Origin: JACCZX01 sp038216465
GTDB lineage: Bacteria > Pseudomonadota > Gammaproteobacteria > Burkholderiales > Burkholderiaceae_F
DNA length: 57,379 nt
Reading direction: 5' to 3'
Assembly (NCBI GenBank): GCA_038216465.1
Contig: JBBQQC010000021.1
Coordinates: forward strand, 1-57,379
This document shows positions 1 through 8,412 of the stretch, piece after piece. The translations under genes were made by a program, and so were the position numbers. The notes under the pieces were generated by a model. It was not told the origin of the DNA and made no database searches. It saw only the letters and a list, made by a program, of their open reading frames with translations. Numbering within the stretch: position 1 is the stretch's first letter; every line of letters begins with the position of its first letter.

Positions 1-2
1 AC

Positions 3-842
3 TTCGCCCACGCGTCGTTTTACATGCTGGGCGCCTATTTCGCCTATTCCATCGCCTCGCTGGTCGGGTTCTGGCCGGCATTGGTATTGGCGCCCTTGCT
101 AACCGGTGTTCTCGGTGCCTTGACCGAGAGGTACCTGTTGCGCCGCGTCCACCGGTACGGTCACGTGGCGGAATTGCTGATCACCTTCGGACTGGGTTAC
201 GTGATTCTGGAGTTGGTGCAGCTGGTATGGGGACACAGCGCAGTGGACTACCGGGTGCCGCAGCTGCTGGACGGCCCGCTGTTCTCGCTTTTCGGCGCCC
301 GGTTTCCGGCCTATCGCGGGTTCATGATGCTGGTGGCCGTGCTGGTGTTGCTGATCCTGCGGCTGGTTCTCGCGCGCAGCCGTATCGGCCTGGTCATCCA
401 GGCATCACTGACTTATCCGGACATGGTAGAAGCCCTGGGCCACAACGTGCCGCGCGTTTTCATGCTGGTGTTCGGCGGCGGTTGCGCTCTGGCCGGCCTG
501 GCAGGAGTCGTCGGCGGCAACGCGTTCGTCACCGAACCGGCGATGGCGGGCACCGTCGGCGCGATCGTGTTCGTCGTGATCGTGGTTGGCGGTATGGGTT
601 CACTCGCCGGAGCATTCATTGCTTCGCTAGCGATCGGACTGCTGGAAAGTTTCGGCAAAGTTTCGGACTGGTCGTTTGCAAAGCTTGCCAACTCATTGGG
701 CGTGGTGGTCGATGCCACGACGCCGGGTTATGAAGTGCTCAGGCTGACGCTGGCGCAGGTCGCCCCGGTGCTGCCGTACCTAGTGCTGGTGATGATTCTG
801 ATCGTGCGACCGAAGGGTCTGCTCGGCACACGCGAGGATTGA
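3..842 (+). CDS. livH: Branched-chain-type ABC transporter permease LivH (5' partial)
   Basis: Inner-membrane permease of a HAAT-family ABC importer; it would pair with the LivM-type permease directly downstream. The reading frame is open to the left edge and already codes for the family motif FAHASFYMLGAY in its first codons, so the true start lies upstream and the internal ATG at 24 is not the N-terminus. Several hydrophobic helices follow, and the segment VVIVVGGMGSLAGAFI (about codons 188-203) is the conserved cytoplasmic loop that contacts the ATPase. It ends one base before the GTG of livM, consistent with one transcript. The family assignment is firm; the substrate cannot be read from the sequence, and the attached CoA-ester enzymes argue against plain leucine uptake. 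Confidence 0.9.
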   Translation, partial: FAHASFYMLGAYFAYSIASLVGFWPALVLAPLLTGVLGALTERYLLRRVHRYGHVAELLITFGLGYVILELVQLVWGHSAVDYRVPQLLDGPLFSLFGARFPAYRGFMMLVAVLVLLILRLVLARSRIGLVIQASLTYPDMVEALGHNVPRVFMLVFGGGCALAGLAGVVGGNAFVTEPAMAGTVGAIVFVVIVVGGMGSLAGAFIASLAIGLLESFGKVSDWSFAKLANSLGVVVDATTPGYEVLRLTLAQVAPVLPYLVLVMILIVRPKGLLGTRED

Positions 843-843
843 C

Positions 844-2139
844 GTGCAAGCAGGCGCGATCGAGTTCAAGCCGGTCAATGTGGGACGCTGGGTCATCTGG
901 GGTTTCACGGCCGCAGTCTTCCTGCTGTTGCCAGCCTACTTCAACAAGGGGTTCACACTGACCCTGCTGTCGCAGATGGGTATCACGATCATCTTCGCGC
1001 TGTCATACAACATGCTGCTTGGCCAGAGCGGCATGCTGAGCTTCGGGCACGCCGTGTATTCCGGGCTGGGAGCTTTCTTTGCGATTCACGCGATGCGCTG
1101 GATAGGTGCCGGCGCGCTGGTCTGGCCGACGTCGCTGCTGCCGTTGATCGGCGGCGCCGCCGGTGCGCTGTTCGGCGTGATTTTCGGCTACCTGACGACG
1201 CGGCGCGCGGGCACACCGTTCGCGATGATCACGCTGGGCATCGGCGAGATGGTGTTCGCCGCTTCGCTGATGTTTCCTGGATTCTTCGGCGGCGAAGGCG
1301 GCATCACCGCGAATCGCGCGGCGGGCAGTCCGTTTCTTGGTATCTCGGGCGTTACGTTCGGACCGCAGATTCAGGTGTACTACCTGATTGCTTGCTGGTG
1401 CTTCGTCTGCATGATTGCGATGTACGCGCTGACGCACACGCCGCTGGGACGCATCGCCAACGCGGTGCGCGACAACCCGGAGCGCGCCGAATTCATCGGC
1501 TACAACACACAGCGCGTGCGCTGGCTGATCCTGATTCTGTCGAGCTTTTTCGCCGGGATTGCCGGTGGGCTGACCGCCATCAACTTCGAAATCGTCAGCG
1601 CCGAGAACGTCAGCGCGGTGCGGTCCGGCGGCGTGTTGCTGGCCGCGTTCATCGGCGGCACCGCATTTTATTTCGGACCGATCCTTGGTGCCGTCGTTTT
1701 TGTGTTCTGCGCTGTCGCGCTATCCGAGTACACGAAGGCGTGGCAGCTCTACCTCGGCGTGTTCTTCGTTCTGCTGGTGATGTACGCGCCCGGTGGGTTG
1801 TCGAGCCTGATCCTGATGAATCTACGCGTGTTGAAGTTCAAGAAGTTTGCGCGGCTGCGTGATCCGTACTTCGGCTTGCTGCTGGCGGGGCTGGCATTGG
1901 CATTCGGCACGGTTCTGATCATCGAGTTGATGTACCACCTCACGCTGAACGTCGGCCAGGGGCCGGAAGTGCGGCTGTTCGGGTTTTTGTTCGACACCAC
2001 GCGGGCTCCCGGTTGGGTCTTTGCTGTGTCGATGCTCTTCGCCGCCGCGATTGCGTTCGAGTTCTATCGCCGCCGTTTCAAGCAGCAGTGGGACGAAGCC
2101 CAGGTCGAGATCGAAGACTGGTTACGCGAGAATCCATGA
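844..2139 (+). CDS. livM: Branched-chain-type ABC transporter permease LivM
   Basis: Second inner-membrane permease of the importer. The 431-residue product has many hydrophobic helices and the LivM signatures LLGQSGMLSFGHAVYSGLGA (about 56-75) and RAEFIGYNTQRVRWL in the cytoplasmic loop. The GTG start at 844 sits one base after the livH stop. The protein is longer than many LivM proteins (about 300-360 residues): beyond residue 335 it has a further hydrophilic linker, two extra hydrophobic segments and a charged tail. Its stop overlaps the livG start (ATGA), which suggests translational coupling. Family call from sequence; substrate unknown. Confidence 0.9.
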   Translation: MQAGAIEFKPVNVGRWVIWGFTAAVFLLLPAYFNKGFTLTLLSQMGITIIFALSYNMLLGQSGMLSFGHAVYSGLGAFFAIHAMRWIGAGALVWPTSLLPLIGGAAGALFGVIFGYLTTRRAGTPFAMITLGIGEMVFAASLMFPGFFGGEGGITANRAAGSPFLGISGVTFGPQIQVYYLIACWCFVCMIAMYALTHTPLGRIANAVRDNPERAEFIGYNTQRVRWLILILSSFFAGIAGGLTAINFEIVSAENVSAVRSGGVLLAAFIGGTAFYFGPILGAVVFVFCAVALSEYTKAWQLYLGVFFVLLVMYAPGGLSSLILMNLRVLKFKKFARLRDPYFGLLLAGLALAFGTVLIIELMYHLTLNVGQGPEVRLFGFLFDTTRAPGWVFAVSMLFAAAIAFEFYRRRFKQQWDEAQVEIEDWLRENP

Positions 2140-2903
2140 GCTCGATCGCGGCATCGGCGCTCGAGTTGCACCGCGTGAGCAAGCGGTTCGGTCGGACCGA
2201 GATCATCCGCGATGTCTCGGTGCGGATACCGCGCGGCGAACGCCACGCAATCATCGGCCCGAACGGCGCCGGCAAATCGACGCTATTTGATGTGATCAGC
2301 GGCCGTTTCGCGGTGAGCACGGGCCGCCTGATGTTGAATGGTCGCGACATCACCGATCGCAAGCCGTACGAAATCAATCGGCTCGGTTTGTCGAGGAGCT
2401 TTCAAATCACCAACCTGTTTCACCGGTTGTCGGTATTCGAGAATTTGCGCTGCTCTGTGCTGTGGTCGCTCGGCCATCGATACTCGTTCTGGAAGAACCT
2501 GAACAAGCTGGCCGATGCGGAGCAACGCGCGGAATCGATCCTCGAGCGGGTCGGACTGAAGCGGCGTCGGGATATTGCGGCGGGCTTGCTGACGTATGCG
2601 GAGCAGCGCGCGCTTGAAATCGGCATCACGATCGCTGGTGGCGCCGACGTGATCCTGCTTGATGAACCGACGGCGGGCATGAGCCGCGCCGAGAGCAAGC
2701 GCGCGGTGGACCTGATCCGCGACGTTACGGAAGGCAAGACGCTGGTGATGGTCGAACACGACATGAGCGTCGTGTTCGATCTGGCCGATCGCATCTCGGT
2801 GCTGGTGTACGGACAAGTGATCGCAAGCGGAACACCGGCCGAAATTCGCGGCAATGACGCCGTACGCGAGGCGTATCTCGGGCAGCAAGCGCAGGGGACA
2901 TGA
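2136..2903 (+). CDS. livG: ABC transporter ATP-binding protein LivG-type
   Basis: Cytoplasmic ATPase of the importer, 255 residues from the ATG at 2136, which overlaps the livM stop. Walker A is GPNGAGKST (41-49), Walker B is VILLDEPTAG (172-181), and the H-loop histidine is in MVEHDM (about 208). The signature motif is unusual: LTYAEQ (152-157) instead of the family's L-x-Y-G-x-Q, so its conserved glycine is alanine. The next region (GITIAGGADV) also differs from the usual E-I-A-R-A-L. In the ABC dimer this signature faces the Walker A of LivF, which is itself altered, so one of the two ATP sites may be degenerate. The longer frame reaching back into livM is not used because it would lie inside livM. 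Confidence 0.9.
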   Translation: MSSIAASALELHRVSKRFGRTEIIRDVSVRIPRGERHAIIGPNGAGKSTLFDVISGRFAVSTGRLMLNGRDITDRKPYEINRLGLSRSFQITNLFHRLSVFENLRCSVLWSLGHRYSFWKNLNKLADAEQRAESILERVGLKRRRDIAAGLLTYAEQRALEIGITIAGGADVILLDEPTAGMSRAESKRAVDLIRDVTEGKTLVMVEHDMSVVFDLADRISVLVYGQVIASGTPAEIRGNDAVREAYLGQQAQGT

Positions 2904-3595
2904 TGCTGCGCGTTGAGAATCTGCAGGCGTATTACGGCAAGAGCCACGTTCTGCACGGCGTCGATCTGACCGTCGAGCGCGGACAGATTGTCAGCCTGCT
3001 CGGGCGCAATGGCGTCGGTCGCTCGACGACGGCCAAGGCGATCATGGGCTTGGTTGATTGCACCGGGTCGGTCGAATTCAAGGGGCACGATCTGATCGAC
3101 AAGAAAGCGCACCAGATCGCACACCTGGGGCTGGGCTATGTGCCGGAGAATCGCGACATCTTTCCCACATTGACAGTCGAGGAGAACCTGCGGCTGGGAC
3201 TCAAGGGCCGCCGCATGGGCCGCTGGACCTTCGACGACATGTATCGGCTGTTCCCTCGACTGCGCGAGCGGGCACGCACCGAAGCGGGCGTGTTGTCAGG
3301 CGGCGAGCAACAGATGCTGACGCTGGCGCGTACGATGATGGGTGATCCCGAATTGGTCATCATCGACGAGCCGACCGAGGGTCTGGCGCCGATGATTGTG
3401 AAAATGGTGGCTGAATTTCTGCAGCACCTGAAGGAGCGCGAAATCTCGGTCTTGCTGATCGAACAAAAGCTGACGATCGCGTTGCAAATTTCGCAGCGCG
3501 TCTACGTGATGGGACACGGTCACATGGTGTTCGAAGGCACGCCCGATGACTTGCAAGCCAACCGATTGATCCGCCAGGAATGGCTCGAAGTTTGA
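2900..3595 (+). CDS. livF: ABC transporter ATP-binding protein LivF-type with Walker A K-to-R
   Basis: Second cytoplasmic ATPase of the importer, 231 residues, starting at the ATGATG overlapping the livG stop. The signature LSGGEQ (132-137) and Walker B LVIIDEP are canonical, and LIEQK replaces the H-loop, as is normal for LivF (VEQN). Walker A reads GRNGVGRST: the nucleotide-contacting lysine is arginine at residue 41 (codon CGC near 3020). The gene is otherwise intact and packed between livG and a beta-oxidation gene seven bases downstream, so it is not an obvious pseudogene. The altered ATP site could be inactive or slow while the LivG site works; that is inference. Confidence 0.9.
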   Translation: MMLRVENLQAYYGKSHVLHGVDLTVERGQIVSLLGRNGVGRSTTAKAIMGLVDCTGSVEFKGHDLIDKKAHQIAHLGLGYVPENRDIFPTLTVEENLRLGLKGRRMGRWTFDDMYRLFPRLRERARTEAGVLSGGEQQMLTLARTMMGDPELVIIDEPTEGLAPMIVKMVAEFLQHLKEREISVLLIEQKLTIALQISQRVYVMGHGHMVFEGTPDDLQANRLIRQEWLEV

Positions 3596-3602
3596 AAGCA
3601 CG

Positions 3603-5696
3603 ATGACGACCTATTACGAGCGGCGCGGTAACGTAGGTGTGTTGCAGATCGCCAATCCACCCGTCAACGGGCTGGGCCACGTAACCCGCAAGGGGCTGAT
3701 CGATGGACTGGGTCGCGCACTGCATGACGATCAAGTGAAGGCTATCGTGATCACTGGCACCGGCAAGGTTTTTTCGGGCGGTGCTGATATCAAGGAGTTC
3801 AATACCCCTGCGGCGCTGGCGCAACCGAGTCTGCTGCAGGTGATCGACAACGTCGAACGTTCGGCGAAACCGGTGATCGCTGCGGTCAACGGTGTCTGCA
3901 TGGGCGGCGGACTCGAGTTGGCGCTGGGCTGCCATTACCGAATAGCAACGCAGGACGCTCTGTTCGCGTTGCCCGAGGTGAAAATTGGCTTGCTGCCGGG
4001 GGCGGGTGGCACGCAGCGCCTGCCGCGTGCGATCGGTGCCGACAAAGCACTGTCGATGATCGTTAGCGGCGAGCCGGTCAGTGCCAGTGACGCTTTGCAG
4101 AACGGCCTCGTCGCGCGCATCGTGCTGCGTACCTCTTTCGAGGGCGTGCTTGAATTCGCACGCGAGATCGCGCACAAAACGAAGCATCCAAAACTGCGTG
4201 ATCAGGCGGCAGCCTTGCCCGCCGGCCAAACCACGGATGCCTTTTTCGGTGCTGCTCGCAGCGAAACTGCAAAGCGCTCGCGCGGGTTACCCGCACCGAT
4301 GCGGTGTGTCGAGGCCGTAGAAGCCGCAATCAAGCTGCCGTTCGAACAAGGACTTGCGCTCGAGCGCGAATTCTTTGTCGAACTCGTGCAGTCGAACGAA
4401 TCGAAGGCGCTGCGGCACGTCTTCTTCGCCGAGCGTGCGGCAGCCAAGATTCCCGATGTTCCGGAAGATACGAAGACGAGGCCGATCGGTCGTGCCGCCG
4501 TCATCGGCTTCGGCACCATGGGTGGCGGCATTGCAATGAGTCTGGCCAACGCGGGCATTCCAGTAACGGTGTTCGAGAAAGACCAGGCCGCGCTCGACCG
4601 AGGCCTGGCGATGTGCCGCCGCAACTGGGAGTCGACTGCGAAAAAGGGCCGCCTGACGATGGACCAGGTCGAGCAACGCATCGCGCTGCTCGCTCCAACG
4701 CTCGATTTCAACGCACTCGGCAGCGCAGACATCGTGATCGAAGCGGCGTACGAAGACATGGCGGTCAAACGGGATGTGTTCAAGCGGCTTGACGCGGTGG
4801 CCAAGCGCGGCGCGATTCTGGCCACCAACACGTCGACGCTCGATGTCGACCGGATTGCAGACGCAACGGCGCGTCCGCACGAAGTGATCGGCACGCATTT
4901 TTTCAGTCCGGCCAACGTGATGCGATTGCTCGAAGTCGTGCGCGGCAAGAAGACGAATGCGGACGTGCTGGCGACGGTGATGCAGCTGGCGAAGCGCCTG
5001 AAAAAGGTCGGCGTCGTGTCGGGTGTGTGCGACGGCTTTATCGGTAATCGCATGCTCGAACAGTACCTTCGCCAATCGATGTTTCTGGTCGACGAAGGTG
5101 CATCGCCGGAGCAGGTGGATGCGGCGATGGTTCAGTTTGGGATGGCGATGGGACCGTTCGCCGTCGGCGACCTGGCGGGGCTCGATATCGGCTACGCGAT
5201 TCGGCAGCGCCGCTACGTCGAAAAGCCGCACGTCACGTACAGCCGCGTCGGCGATCGCGTAGTCGAGCTGGGGCGGCTGGGCCAGAAGACCGGCAAGGGC
5301 TGGTATCGCTACGACGCCGGCGATCGAACGCCGAAACCCGATCCCGAAGTGAGCGCGCTGGTCACCAAGTATCGGCAGGAGATCGGAATAACACCGCGCT
5401 CCATCACCAACGAAGAGATTTTGCAGCGCTGCGTCTATGCGCTCGTCAACGAAGGCGCCAGAATTCTGGAAGAGGGAATCGCTCTGCGCGCGAGCGACAT
5501 CGACGTCGTCTACCTGACCGGTTACGGGTTCCCGGCCAGCAAGGGCGGGCCGATGTTCTACGCGCAGGCAGCGGGGTTGAAGAATGTGGTCGACTCGATG
5601 CGCGAGTTTGCGAACAACAAGCACGCCGATCCGAAGTTCTGGCAGCCCGCCAAGTTGCTGCAGGCGGCTGTGGCAAGTGGTCGTTGGCCGCGGTAG
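3603..5696 (+). CDS. Fused enoyl-CoA hydratase / 3-hydroxyacyl-CoA dehydrogenase (FadB/FadJ-like)
   Basis: Bifunctional beta-oxidation enzyme: hydration of 2-enoyl-CoA, then NAD-dependent oxidation of the 3-hydroxyacyl-CoA. The 697-residue product has an N-terminal crotonase domain with oxyanion-hole motif SGGAD (58-62), GGGLELALG carrying the first catalytic Glu (105), and LPEVKIGLLPGAGGTQRLPR with the second (125). The dehydrogenase domain has the NAD motif GFGTMGGG (302-309) and the catalytic His in GTHFFSPANVM (about 432), then two C-terminal helical domains. The length fits the FadJ/FadB class. It begins seven bases after livF, so transporter and enzyme are probably co-transcribed. No thiolase or acyl-CoA ligase is seen nearby, so the pathway is incomplete within the window. 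Confidence 0.92.
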   Translation: MTTYYERRGNVGVLQIANPPVNGLGHVTRKGLIDGLGRALHDDQVKAIVITGTGKVFSGGADIKEFNTPAALAQPSLLQVIDNVERSAKPVIAAVNGVCMGGGLELALGCHYRIATQDALFALPEVKIGLLPGAGGTQRLPRAIGADKALSMIVSGEPVSASDALQNGLVARIVLRTSFEGVLEFAREIAHKTKHPKLRDQAAALPAGQTTDAFFGAARSETAKRSRGLPAPMRCVEAVEAAIKLPFEQGLALEREFFVELVQSNESKALRHVFFAERAAAKIPDVPEDTKTRPIGRAAVIGFGTMGGGIAMSLANAGIPVTVFEKDQAALDRGLAMCRRNWESTAKKGRLTMDQVEQRIALLAPTLDFNALGSADIVIEAAYEDMAVKRDVFKRLDAVAKRGAILATNTSTLDVDRIADATARPHEVIGTHFFSPANVMRLLEVVRGKKTNADVLATVMQLAKRLKKVGVVSGVCDGFIGNRMLEQYLRQSMFLVDEGASPEQVDAAMVQFGMAMGPFAVGDLAGLDIGYAIRQRRYVEKPHVTYSRVGDRVVELGRLGQKTGKGWYRYDAGDRTPKPDPEVSALVTKYRQEIGITPRSITNEEILQRCVYALVNEGARILEEGIALRASDIDVVYLTGYGFPASKGGPMFYAQAAGLKNVVDSMREFANNKHADPKFWQPAKLLQAAVASGRWPR

Positions 5697-5715
5697 TGTT
5701 TCATTGCCTACTGCG

Positions 5716-6495
5716 ATGCCGCTGAAACAGCTTTTCGATCTGTCGGGGAAGACCGCCATCATCACGGGCGGCTCGCGTGGGCTTGGATTGCAGATTGCCG
5801 AAGCACTCGGCGAAATGGGCGCACGCCTTGTGCTGTCGGCGCGAAAAGCCGACGAACTGCAGACCGCCGCGTCGAAGCTGAAGCAGTCGGGAATCGATGC
5901 ACTGTGGATTGCTGCAGATTCCGCGGATCCGACCGATATCGCGCGGCTGGCTGCCGAATCTCGCGCGCAACTCGGCGAGATCGACATCCTGGTCAACAAT
6001 GCCGGCGCCACCTGGGGCGCTGCCGCCGAAGACCATCCTCTCGACGCCTGGGACAAGGTGATGAACCTGAACGTGCGCGGCATCTTTCTGCTGACTCAGG
6101 CGGTGGGGCGCGCATCGATGATTCCGCGTCGGACCGGCCGCGTCATCAACGTTGCGTCGATCGCGGGCCTGTCCGGCAATGCACCGGGGACGATGAGCAC
6201 GATTGCCTACAACACCAGCAAGGGCGCGCTCGTGAACTTCACGCGCACGCTGGCGGCCGAGTGGGGCAAATACGGCATTACCGTCAACGCGCTCGCACCC
6301 GGTTTTTTTCCGTCGAAGATGACGAAGGGCGTGATCAAGGAATTCGGTGAGGACACACTCGCGCGACTGGCGCCGTTGAATCGCCTGGGTGACGACGAAG
6401 ACTTAAAGGGAGCCGCGGTGCTGTTCGCGTCGGACGCCGGCAAGCACATCACCGGGCAGATACTCGCCGTCGATGGCGGCGCAACCGCCTACTAG
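5716..6495 (+). CDS. SDR-family dehydrogenase/reductase
   Basis: Classical short-chain dehydrogenase of 259 residues; probably NAD(P)-dependent oxidation or reduction of a hydroxy- or oxoacyl compound. It has the cofactor motif TGGSRGLG (17-24), NNAG (94-97), catalytic Ser near 148 and YNTSK (Tyr165, Lys169), and the C-terminal ITGQILAVDGG. The ATG at 5716 is chosen because the protein then starts just before the first beta strand, 19 bases after the preceding stop; the upstream in-frame codons lie inside the fadJ-like gene. The context suggests a role beside the beta-oxidation enzyme. The exact substrate is unknown. Confidence 0.88.
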   Translation: MPLKQLFDLSGKTAIITGGSRGLGLQIAEALGEMGARLVLSARKADELQTAASKLKQSGIDALWIAADSADPTDIARLAAESRAQLGEIDILVNNAGATWGAAAEDHPLDAWDKVMNLNVRGIFLLTQAVGRASMIPRRTGRVINVASIAGLSGNAPGTMSTIAYNTSKGALVNFTRTLAAEWGKYGITVNALAPGFFPSKMTKGVIKEFGEDTLARLAPLNRLGDDEDLKGAAVLFASDAGKHITGQILAVDGGATAY

Positions 6496-6504
6496 ACCGA
6501 CATC

Positions 6505-7512
6505 ATGCCAACCAACCGCCGAATCATTCTCGCCAGCCGTCCGAAGACTGCAGCGACGACCTCGAACTTTCGCCTCGAAGAAGTTCAGGTGCCAACGTTG
6601 CAGCCGGCACAGATCCTGGTCCGTAATCACTGGCTTTCGCTGGACCCGTACATGCGCGGTCGGATGAACGAAAGCAGGTCATACACGCAGCCGCAGGCAC
6701 TGGACGAAGTGATGCTCGGCGGCACCGCGGGCGAAGTGATCGAGTCGCGCAATCCGGGTTTTGCAGTCGGCAACAAGGTCGTCGCCAATCTGGGCTGGCA
6801 GGAATATGCCGTGTCCGACTGCCAAGGCGTCTTCAAAGTCGATACGCGCCATGTGCCGCTGTCGGCTTATCTGGGCGCGGTCGGCATGCCGGGTGTCACC
6901 GCGTGGTATGGGTTAAACCGGATCATCGAGCCGCGCGAGGGCCAGACGATTGCCGTTTCTGCCGCGAGTGGCGCGGTCGGCAGCGTCGTCGGCCAACTTG
7001 CGCGCATACGCGGGGTACACGCGATCGGCTTTGCCGGCGGTCCGGAAAAATGCCGCTACGTAACGGAGGAGCTCGGGTTCGATGCGTGCATCGACTACAA
7101 ATCCGAAGCAACCCACGCCGATCTCAGCAAGCGCTTGAAGGAAGTCGCACCGAATGGCGTCGACGGCTATTTCGAGAACGTCGGCGGCGCGGTGATGAAT
7201 GCGGTGCTGCCACGCATGAACTCCTTCGGCCGGATTGCATTGTGTGGGTTGATCGCTGGCTATGACGCCAGCTCGATCCCGATCGAAAACCCGACATGGT
7301 TTTTGATCAGCCGGCTGACGCTGCAAGGCTTTATCGTCAGCGAGCACATGGATGTTTGGCCGCAGGCATTGAAGGAACTCGGTGAGCACGTCGCTGCTGG
7401 GCGCATCAAATATCGCGAAACTATCGCTCACGGCATCGAAAACGCGCCGCAGGCATTTCTGGGCATGCTAAAGGGCGCCAACTTCGGCAAGCAGCTCGTT
7501 AAGCTCGCCTGA
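6505..7512 (+). CDS. NADP-dependent medium-chain oxidoreductase (leukotriene B4 dehydrogenase/CurA-like)
   Basis: Zinc-independent medium-chain dehydrogenase/reductase, 335 residues. It starts MPTNRRIILASRP, shows LSLDPYMRGRM (45-54), typical of the prostaglandin/leukotriene reductase and CurA group, and has the Rossmann motif SAASGAVGSVVGQ (152-164). Members reduce the C=C bond of alpha,beta-unsaturated ketones, aldehydes or related compounds with NADPH; no zinc-ligand cysteine pattern is visible. It begins nine bases after the SDR stop and ends eight bases before a second SDR, so it belongs to the same operon. The assignment to the superfamily is firm; the substrate is inferred only loosely. 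Confidence 0.87.
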   Translation: MPTNRRIILASRPKTAATTSNFRLEEVQVPTLQPAQILVRNHWLSLDPYMRGRMNESRSYTQPQALDEVMLGGTAGEVIESRNPGFAVGNKVVANLGWQEYAVSDCQGVFKVDTRHVPLSAYLGAVGMPGVTAWYGLNRIIEPREGQTIAVSAASGAVGSVVGQLARIRGVHAIGFAGGPEKCRYVTEELGFDACIDYKSEATHADLSKRLKEVAPNGVDGYFENVGGAVMNAVLPRMNSFGRIALCGLIAGYDASSIPIENPTWFLISRLTLQGFIVSEHMDVWPQALKELGEHVAAGRIKYRETIAHGIENAPQAFLGMLKGANFGKQLVKLA

Positions 7513-7520
7513 GCCACTCG

Positions 7521-8402
7521 ATGCAGGAACTGAGCGGCAAGGTCGCCGCGATCACCGGCGCAGGCAGCGGGTTTGGACGCGAATTCGCACGGCTCGGGGC
7601 GCGCCTTGGAATGCGCCTCGCGTTGTCCGACGTTCAGCAGGATGCGTTGGCCACGGTCGCCGCCGAATTGAAGGATGCCGGTGCAGATTTCAGCGCCGAC
7701 GCCGTCGATGTTGCCGACTCGGCGCACGTAGAGCAATGGTCGGACCGCGTATACGACCGCTTCGGTGGCGTGCATCTGCTGATGAACAACGCAGGTGTCG
7801 GCGGTGGCGGGTATCTGTGGGAGAGTAGCGATTCTGATTGGCAGTGGGTGATGGGTGTCAATCTGATGGGGGTCGTGCACGGAGTGCGTCATTTTGTTCC
7901 ACGGATGTTGCAGGCAAACCAGCGCGGAGAAACAGCTCACATCGTGAACACCGCCTCGATGGCGGGCTGGCTGACGCCGCCCCTGATGGGCGTCTACAAC
8001 GTATCGAAGCACGCCGTCGTGGCGCTGTCCGAGACGCTGTTCCACGATCTGCAAATGGCCGGCGCGACGATCGGCGTCAGCGTGTTATCGCCGGCGTTTG
8101 TTCCGACGGGCATCGCCGAGTCGCATCGCAACCGGCCGATTGGTCTCGACAACGGCTCGCCGCCAACCGCTTCGCAGAGAATGGCGTACAGCGCAACCAG
8201 CAGGGCCGTGTCGAGCGGCAAGATGACTGCCGAGCAGGTGGCCGTGCTGACATTTGATGCGGTACGCGCAAATCGTTTTTATATATTCACGCATCCGCAA
8301 ATCCTGCCGTCGGTGCAGGCGCGCTTCGATGCGGTACTTGGCGGTCGGCCGCCGGCGGATCCGTACACAACGCGGCCCGACGCCAAGCCGCGGCTCGGCT
8401 GA
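7521..8402 (+). CDS. SDR-family oxidoreductase
   Basis: Second short-chain dehydrogenase of the cluster, 293 residues. It has the glycine motif TGAGSGFG (12-19), LLMNNAG, NTASMAGW with the catalytic serine (about 146) and YNVSK (Tyr159, Lys163). The roughly 40-residue C-terminal extension, with TAEQVAVLTFDAVRANRFYI and a pattern ending in DPYTTRPD, resembles the SDR subgroup that acts on larger hydroxylated substrates. It is packed between the medium-chain reductase and the alpha/beta hydrolase with gaps of about ten bases. The function beyond NAD(P)-dependent redox chemistry cannot be resolved. Confidence 0.86.
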   Translation: MQELSGKVAAITGAGSGFGREFARLGARLGMRLALSDVQQDALATVAAELKDAGADFSADAVDVADSAHVEQWSDRVYDRFGGVHLLMNNAGVGGGGYLWESSDSDWQWVMGVNLMGVVHGVRHFVPRMLQANQRGETAHIVNTASMAGWLTPPLMGVYNVSKHAVVALSETLFHDLQMAGATIGVSVLSPAFVPTGIAESHRNRPIGLDNGSPPTASQRMAYSATSRAVSSGKMTAEQVAVLTFDAVRANRFYIFTHPQILPSVQARFDAVLGGRPPADPYTTRPDAKPRLG

Positions 8403-8412
8403 ACCGCACAGC

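Noticed and set aside
4287..6083. 598-codon open frame on the minus strand over the beta-oxidation gene
   Set aside because: It lies opposite two well-conserved plus-strand enzymes, contains no recognisable domain, and is a codon-bias shadow in GC-rich DNA.
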